Below, one piece after another: positions 58,256 to 64,000 of a DNA stretch of 64,000 nucleotides. Every line of letters starts with the position of its first letter. The stretch's first letter is position 1. A program made the translations under genes and the position numbers. Under the pieces are notes generated by a model, which was not told where the DNA came from, searched no databases, and saw only the letters and a program-made list of their open reading frames with translations. Source of the DNA: Tranzscheliella williamsii (lineage: Eukaryota; Basidiomycota; Ustilaginomycetes; Ustilaginales; Ustilaginaceae). The DNA lies in contig JALBYF010000043.1 of assembly GCA_023212725.1 (NCBI GenBank), positions 96,579 through 160,578 on the forward strand, read 5' to 3'.

Positions 58256-60610
58256 AGTAGCTGTGTATGCACAGATACAGAGCACAGCGCTCGCCAGCTG
58301 CGCCTTTTTAAGCGTTCAAGGTATAAGTCATCAGCTATAGACCTGCATCGGCGGCTAATATTATTCTGCAGTCGATGGAAGCCGGCCCGCGTCTTGACAA
58401 GCTAGCGAGTCATTGGAGCAGAAAGCCGTTCATACCTCTTCTCAGGCATGACCGGAACACGGAGCGTCTAGTGCAGCCATAGGAAGCGCATGCAAGCGCG
58501 AGCGAGAATATTCCCAAGACTGATTTCCTCTTATGCAACAGCACAGCTTGCTTCATGCGTCTTCCAGAGTAGTGATGCCAATGCAAAGGCTTTCGTTGTG
58601 CAGGTACGAAGATTCTTATTGGCCGGATCTGCAGAGGATGCACAGCCTCTAAGCAAGCATCTCACAAGACCCTGGATTCCGAATCGGTGCAGAAAAATCA
58701 GATGCTTACCATGGGAAGAGGCTAAGAAGCACGCATCATCGCCGGCAGCCACAGGCTAGCGCTGAGGGTGCGATCACAATCAAGGAGCACAGTCAAGCTT
58801 CCGGCGAGGCGGGGCCAAGCGGCCGGGGAAGATGCGTTCCTTGATAAAGGCGCGAGCCTGCACCAAGCAGCGAGGTGGCGGTGTGCGAAGAACCCGTAGC
58901 AGCCCCTCGGCAGGTTGGCCAAGAACAGTGGACAGACCAGAGTAGAACTGCATTGTCGATAAAGGGCTCGTGATACACTGACTCCCGAAGCCACCCACTA
59001 ACGAGATGACTACGGCATTGAGCCGCCGAAGCTTCGATGCCAAGACAGTGGACTGTACGAGCAGGCCGACAGCCGCATTTGCCAACACTGTGCTAAGTCC
59101 GATGCCGGTCACACTTTTGTCCCTTCAGTCATTGCGTCATGACCGAAGGCGATCGCTCCTACGACGATAAAGAGCCAAAGAGCCAATCACTTTGGGACGC
59201 TACGAAAGCCGGGTCGATGGTGTGGTGAGGTCGATGTACATGAGGATGAAGCTGAGGTGAGTTGAGAAAAGGTAAAGGGTCTTTCGCATTCACACCACCG
59301 TCCATGACTGCGGAGGGGAAACAGCAAGTATTGATGGCGCCTCGCGTTGAGTGGGGACGCCACAGGAGCGCCCTTTCCCTGTTTCGACGAAGACGTGGAT
59401 CTGGACTGGGAGCTCACTGTCGAGCAAAAGCCGGACTTGGTCTGCTGCGTTGTGCGCTACAAGCTGACATTGCATCTCCGTCTCCGCCGTTGCCGCCGCG
59501 ACTCGCGGGGCGCAGAGTATTTCCAAATGTGTTCTGCCTCAAGTGTCTTGTCTCGCAATATAGGGAGGGCTCCCCTCTGGGCTCCAACCTGCACCGAACC
59601 ATCTCGTATGCTCTCCGCATCCACTGCGCCACACCAGCATCAGCGACCCATGGCACGACTATTCACGCTTTGGATGGGCATGAATCTCTACTGGTACGCT
59701 ACCGCTCCGCTTTGAATGGCCACAACCACAACACGTAGTTGCCTGAACGAACCGTTGTTTGCTATGTTGTAGGCCTATGCAGCTCAGAGGTCGCCACCAT
59801 CTAGAGCAGCCAGCATCCAGCAATTAATACTGTTTTGCATAAAAGCAACCTGTTCAAGCATTTGGTATTCACTTTTGCATCATGAATTCACATAGCGCCG
59901 TCGCCGTTTCTAATCATGATGAAACGCGGATCGTGAATGGAATGCATGCGGTTCATGGACCGGACGCCATCGTGGCATCTATCGATGGAGCCGCAACCAG
60001 AACCCTTTCTTCTGCTTATAACTAATCTCGGCATCTCTTCGCCCAAGAAGAGCTGTATAAGTTGGATGAGCCTACTTGTAAGCGGAAGAACGGAGCCTTC
60101 ATATACAAGTGCAACTGTCAGCCGTAGTGGCGGCCAGCGTTCTTTGGAGTAAACTGGATTTTTGTACCTGTAGTATATAAGGCTCGATTTGGTTGCCATG
60201 CGGCCTGCGGCAACCTATATCGATTCGATTTCAGCAATCATCTCACAATGCTACGTAGAAATCCACTTAGACGAAGAGCGAATTAATGGAGGCCAAAGCT
60301 CAAGCTAGTGTATCTGCATATAGATGGGCTAGCTACGCAATAGTCAAAGCCGCGCTTTTACAAAATGAGGAGCCGCACTGAACCTCTGTCGTTGGCCGCG
60401 GCACCAGTCCAGCAAAGATCGGCGCATCGCCTCGCCCAACATTCACGCGCGAGGCCCCCGAGTGTCCAGTCCTGATACCCGTCCCTGGTGGTGACGAGCG
60501 GTCCGAGCTTGGTTCGTAGAACCGCTGCCAGCGACACCTTCCGGCCAAGCTATAAAAGCAGTAGACTGTACGTCGCCACGCCCCCAAACCGGGATGTCAG
60601 CATACCCATC
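58256..60610. other. Longest gene-poor stretch, with an unresolved coding-like segment
   Basis: About 2.35 kb without a confident gene. A plus-strand ATG at 59139 opens MTEGDRSYDDKEPKSQSLW and stops after about 30 codons. Further on, about 59350-59470 reads PFPCFDEDVDLDWELTVEQ with gene-like codon use, and 59520-59740 continues in a different frame (FPNVFCLKCLVSQYREG). These could be exons of an unrecognised gene or a decayed gene. A minus-strand frame (58780-59112) is hydrophobic but not recognised. No repeats were seen. The promoter of the hydroxylase gene forms the right end. Confidence 0.4.
60551..60558 (+). promoter_or_regulatory. TATA box of the hydroxylase gene
   Basis: TATAAAAG, 52 bp before the ATG at 60611. 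The spacing implies a very short leader. Confidence 0.6.
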
Positions 60611-61861
60611 ATGAGCAGTAGTGTAGTGACGAAGCAGACGACATCTGCCCTTGCGACGGACGTCGCCACAAGTGCGAAACCGGCTCTTCGCAAAAGTCGC
60701 ATGGCTGCCACTTGGCATAAGAAGGATCCTTCCGAATGGACCTGGGCTGAAAGATCTCTTGTTCTTCTGAATATCCTACAGGATCCTGCCGATTCTCCTC
60801 GACCGCCTGTTCACGACAAGTCTGAGCCAGTGCCGGTTTATCCTGTCTGGAGGCAACATGCCTACTGCGCACCTCGCGCCTTGGCACCTTTGATGATCCA
60901 TGCTGGCTTCACATATGCCACCGACGTCAAATTGTCAGCCTGTGTAGCCGGCCCGCTCTACTTTGCTTACTTTATGTGGTTTGGTACCACCTTGTTCAAG
61001 GACTATCAATATATTACTAAAAACTACGGCTTCTTCGATGGAGCTGTGGAGCGTGATGGCATCCCCGATGTCGACACTGCCCACGTCCTTGTCGAGCTCA
61101 TCAGCGTGGTCTTTTTCCGAGCCATCCTCGGTTTCACCTACGTCTACCATCCCGAAATGCCCGTACTATCCGCCCGGTCACTTTTACTGCTCCCACTCAA
61201 CCTTGCCGTCTATGCTTGCGTGCTGGACTTCTACTTCTACTGGTACCATCGGTTGATGCACGAGGTTGACTTCCTTTGGCGCTTTCACCGCAAGCATCAT
61301 ACCACCAAGCATCCCAATGCGGCGCTGGGCGCTTTTGCCGACCACGAGCAGGAACTCTTTGACATCCTTGTCATCCCCTTCCTCGCATACAACACGTGGA
61401 AAGTGGACTTTGCCACATGGTGGTGCTCCATGATCTATGTCCTCTACATAGAAGGCGGCGGCCACTGTGGCATCAGAGCCTACTTTCAAAACCCTACCGT
61501 CTGGTTCCTCCGCTATTTCGGTGCTGAGCTTTGCCTCGAGGATCACGTAAGTTCGGCCAACGCTACAGCTGCGTAGCCTCGCCACCCTCGCCACCCAGCA
61601 TGAGTTGACCAGTCTCTTCCTCTTCCTCTATTTCGTTTGCAGGACCTCCACCATCGTCAAGGGTGGAAGAAGTCAGGTAATTATGGTAAACAGACCCGAC
61701 GTAAGTCCAATCCGTCTCTCTTTGCTCATCACCTTTTCCGTCCTGACCGAAGCCTTGTCTTTGATTTCACAGTTTGGGACACGATTTTTGGGACAAAGAA
61801 AGAGCGCATCGAAGGTCCCGCTGATAAACTCGACTGGAGTCACAAGGGCATCGCTATGTAA
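60611..61861 (+). CDS. Fatty acid hydroxylase / sterol desaturase superfamily enzyme (three exons)
   Basis: Join 60611-61546, 61643-61700 and 61773-61861, 360 aa. Introns are 96 and 72 bp, GTAAGT donors, CAG acceptors. The diiron histidine boxes are present: HRLMH and HRKHH in exon 1, and EDHDLHHRQG split exactly by intron 1. The end is RLWDTIFGTKKERI. At least three hydrophobic segments (about 85-110, 155-180, 190-210) mark an ER-membrane oxygenase that hydroxylates or desaturates lipids using O2. The sequence around the boxes does not match Sur2, Erg3 or Erg25 well from memory, so the substrate is open; U. maydis uses hydroxylases of this class in glycolipid synthesis. The ATG is at 60611; the longer upstream frame begins with GTG. 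Confidence 0.85.
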
Positions 61862-62467
61862 ATCAGTTCGTCCTAGCATTTGTATTGCTAGTGCCAGTAT
61901 GTCTAGTCCAACAGCCTGATACAGCTGCTTGCCGGTCTTGACCGCAATACACTCTGTAGATTTTCGGATGAGCGTGAATATATGGACCATTGACCCGGAT
62001 GCCGCTAACTCGACTATCAAGTTCTGCATGGCACTCCGTTGCGGGTTGGTGCTGCGCGATATCGTGTTTATCGTATGGCTTTCATAGCCGGTACAACAAG
62101 CAGTATATGAAAGACTATGACTCGTCCAACACAAGACAGGCGATAGAGACCATAGCAAACATACGGCAAACGCGCGGCTGATTTTGATCTCGGCTTCCCG
62201 CCAAGCACAGTGTTGGGTATCGCGGCTCGTTTACTGCGCAACGCTGGAGGACAATATTGCGCCTCTGGAGAGAACCACATAGACATGGTTGGCGCAGCGG
62301 CTAGCAATTACTGTTGAATGCCAGCAATGTGGCAGATGACAATGCAAGGCCGATATGCTTGTCGTGTGTGGCGCAATCCGGCGTTTACACTCCACTCCCT
62401 CCACAGTTAAGTGCCAGAAGGAATACTACACGGCTCAAGTGGTTATTTCCGGCTGCACATCGCGGTA

Positions 62468-62569
62468 GACAGGTGGAAATGCGATTCCACCGTACACATC
62501 CCTTTTCCACAGATGTTTCCACGATTGTTGGAAAGGCCATGTGTACGGTGGAAACAATTTCCACCCGTC
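62468..62569. repeat. Fold-back (inverted-repeat) element
   Basis: Left arm 62468-62508 (begins gacaggtggaaat) and right arm about 62530-62569 (ends atttccacccgtc) are near-perfect inverted copies sharing ttccaccgtacacat, around a loop of about 21 bp that contains a further tttccac. The right arm and loop (62508-62568) match 18851-18911 at about 83%. The size and structure suit a miniature inverted-repeat element or a conserved hairpin; no flanking direct duplication was identified. Confidence 0.75.
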
Positions 62570-62829
62570 ACGGTGTCTCCTAGTTGATGCTTGTTTTGAA
62601 AAGGCCGGCATAGGTATAGCCGTGTTTCGCAAGCCTACTTTCTTTTTCGGATTATCAAGTCCGTGGCATAGACGGAGATACATGTTTTGACGGAGCTTCT
62701 ACAAATGCTAAGCTTTTGTGAAGGTAAGCAACAGCCATCTTCATCACGCCTTTACTCCGGACTGGACGGGGTTATCGCTGCGGACAAGAGATCCAGCCCG
62801 CTTGACTTGACCTTCGAAGAGCACGTAGA

Positions 62830-62836
62830 TATAAAG
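62830..62836 (+). promoter_or_regulatory. TATA box of the short-chain dehydrogenase gene
   Basis: TATAAAG, about 107 bp before the ATG at 62943. Confidence 0.5.
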
Positions 62837-62942
62837 AGGACCCTGCTGGAGCCATACTCTTTCGTACTATCTCGTCAACCCATTGCAAGACTTCAAACAA
62901 CCTTCTCACAATCATCGACAGCAGTCTCGAAGTTGCATAAGG

Positions 62943-63680
62943 ATGAGCACTGCCTCTGCAAGGATCTGGCTTGTGACCGGGGCCAATCGTGGGATAGGCT
63001 TCGGTCTGGTGGAAAGCATCCTGTCGCGTCCGAATCAGATCGTCATTGCAGCCAGTCGATCGGGCCCTTCTACTGCCGCGCCGGAAACGCTTTCAAACGG
63101 CTCCAAGAGAGTCGATGTTCGTATCCGCAGCGATGTCGAGACAGATGCTCGTGAAGCGATCCAATCAGCATGCTCTGCTGCTCAGATTGACCACATCGAC
63201 ACTGTGGTCGCTATGGCAGGCATTTCAAAGTATTATGGTCCAGTGGCCAGCACACCGATCAGCGAATTCAGGGATCACTTTGAGGTCAACGTGCTCGGCA
63301 GTGTGGAGCTGTTCCAAGCTTCCTTGCCCCTGCTGGCGAAGTCGGAAAGCCCACGATTCGTCTATATCTCGACAGCAATCGCATCGCTTTCTGCTGCATA
63401 TCCCATACCGGCCGCCGCGTACGGCAGCTCCAAAGCAGCTGCCAACTTCGTCATCACCAAGATACATCAGGAACAGCCTGAACTTATCGCTTTTGCGATC
63501 AGCCCAGGATGGGTCCAAACCGACATGGGAGATGCAGGTGCAAAGGCAAACGGACTCGATGCTGCCCCGGTGACACTCGCTGATAGCGTGAGCGGCCTCC
63601 TTGATCGCATTGACAACTCGACACGAGAAAACAGCGGTGGCAAATTCAAGGACTTCGCTGAAGCGGACATTCCTTGGTGA
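62943..63680 (+). CDS. Short-chain dehydrogenase/reductase (classical SDR)
   Basis: Intronless, 245 aa, ATG at 62943; the longer frame starts with TTG. Cofactor turn TGANRGIGFGL near the N-terminus, then ASRSGPS, whose basic residue suggests NADP. VVAMAGISKYYGP takes the place of the NNAG motif. The Asn of FEVNVLGSVELFQA is conserved, followed by YISTAIAS (catalytic Ser region), AAAYGSSKAAANF (Tyr-x3-Lys) and ISPGWVQTDMG. This pattern resembles small fungal ketoreductase-like SDRs. The substrate is not readable. It is 1.1 kb downstream of the hydroxylase gene on the same strand; no further metabolic genes suggest a cluster. Confidence 0.9.
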   Translation: MSTASARIWLVTGANRGIGFGLVESILSRPNQIVIAASRSGPSTAAPETLSNGSKRVDVRIRSDVETDAREAIQSACSAAQIDHIDTVVAMAGISKYYGPVASTPISEFRDHFEVNVLGSVELFQASLPLLAKSESPRFVYISTAIASLSAAYPIPAAAYGSSKAAANFVITKIHQEQPELIAFAISPGWVQTDMGDAGAKANGLDAAPVTLADSVSGLLDRIDNSTRENSGGKFKDFAEADIPW

Positions 63681-64000
63681 CATCGATGAGGCATTCTCCC
63701 TAGTTTCGGGGCTAAGCAGAGCCTGACGTTCCCTGCTTCGTCCCATCATCGGTAGCAAGAACGAATCGAACCTTGTAGCCCTCTTTAACCGGATGCATTG
63801 CATTGCTCGCATTGTGTTACACGCACCGCGCTGCATCTCGGGCTCATGTTCTCTGTACGCTTGTCCATCCCCACCACATCCCATTTACTTGCCCCATACC
63901 CGATTGAATGTGATCTTTACTGCTTCCAAAACCTGTGACCGGTGCGCTTTTTGGGATTTGGCAGTGCAAAATCCATCCAAGCATGGCCAGGCATTGTGTC
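63681..64000. other. Intergenic sequence to the right edge
   Basis: 320 bp downstream of the dehydrogenase gene. No gene or repeat was recognised before the window ends. Confidence 0.6.

Larger units (their letters stand above)
61862..62942. other. Intergenic region with a fold-back element
   Basis: 1081 bp between two plus-strand genes. It holds the inverted-repeat element at 62468-62569 and a TATA box at 62830-62836. No gene was recognised. Confidence 0.6.

Noticed and set aside
55728..63680. Possible secondary-metabolite cluster (NmrA-like, hydroxylase, SDR)
   Set aside because: No synthase, cytochrome P450, transferase, transporter or cluster regulator is present; the spacing is wide and a structural coiled-coil gene intervenes.

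Overview
The window is nuclear DNA of a basidiomycete fungus, most likely a smut (Ustilaginales). The genes are GC-rich, densely packed, mostly intronless, and have a few short GT..AG introns of 47-110 bp with CTGAC-like branch sites. A SAM-RA-SH3-SH3 adaptor with the architecture of Ustilago maydis Ubc2 is the best lineage marker. No rRNA, tRNA, CRISPR array or transposase gene was recognised.

Layout, left to right. 1-325: C-terminal end of a mitochondrial pyruvate dehydrogenase kinase, followed in frame by a 124-codon tail behind one TAG. 2-17 kb (+ strand): a PDR-type ABC transporter, an HSF-family transcription factor, a membrane dipeptidyl aminopeptidase and an amino-acid permease. 17-22 kb: a sulfite-efflux-type transporter (-), a DUF1349 protein (-, one intron) and an MFS transporter (+). 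22-28 kb: a P5B-type ATPase (Ypk9/ATP13A2 family) in two separate reading frames. 28-32 kb: a SurE-like protein (+), a small hydrophilic protein (-) and a zinc alcohol/formaldehyde dehydrogenase (-). 32-44 kb: a TFIIB-related factor (-), a candidate small spliced gene (-), an Rsc9/ARID2-like chromatin protein (+), ubc2 (+) and a phosphate-type MFS symporter (-). 46-55 kb: a DAO-family FAD oxidoreductase (-), nucleoporin Nup53/Nup35 (+), centromeric histone CENP-A (-), a coiled-coil protein perhaps related to Msd1/SSX2IP (+) and a Dabb-domain protein (-). 55-64 kb, sparser: an NmrA-like protein (+), an unknown coiled-coil protein (-), a fatty-acid-hydroxylase-superfamily enzyme with two introns (+) and a short-chain dehydrogenase (+).

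The strongest anomaly is the P5B ATPase. The N-terminal piece (22160-26605, -) ends with a stop just after the sixth core membrane helix. The missing last four helices and natural C-terminus are a separate ATG-to-stop frame (27149-27769, -) lying upstream of the N-terminal piece on the same strand. The gene is therefore split in the cytosolic M6-M7 loop and its halves are in permuted order. Other notable items are the stop codon inside an otherwise recognisable kinase tail, and a dispersed non-coding element: a fold-back at 62468-62569 with a related single arm at 18851-18911.

Most genes look like independent housekeeping or transport functions. Only ubc2 (mating/MAPK signalling), CENP-A and Nup53 can be placed in well-defined complexes. 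All calls come from reading motifs and hand translation; no alignment or database search was run.
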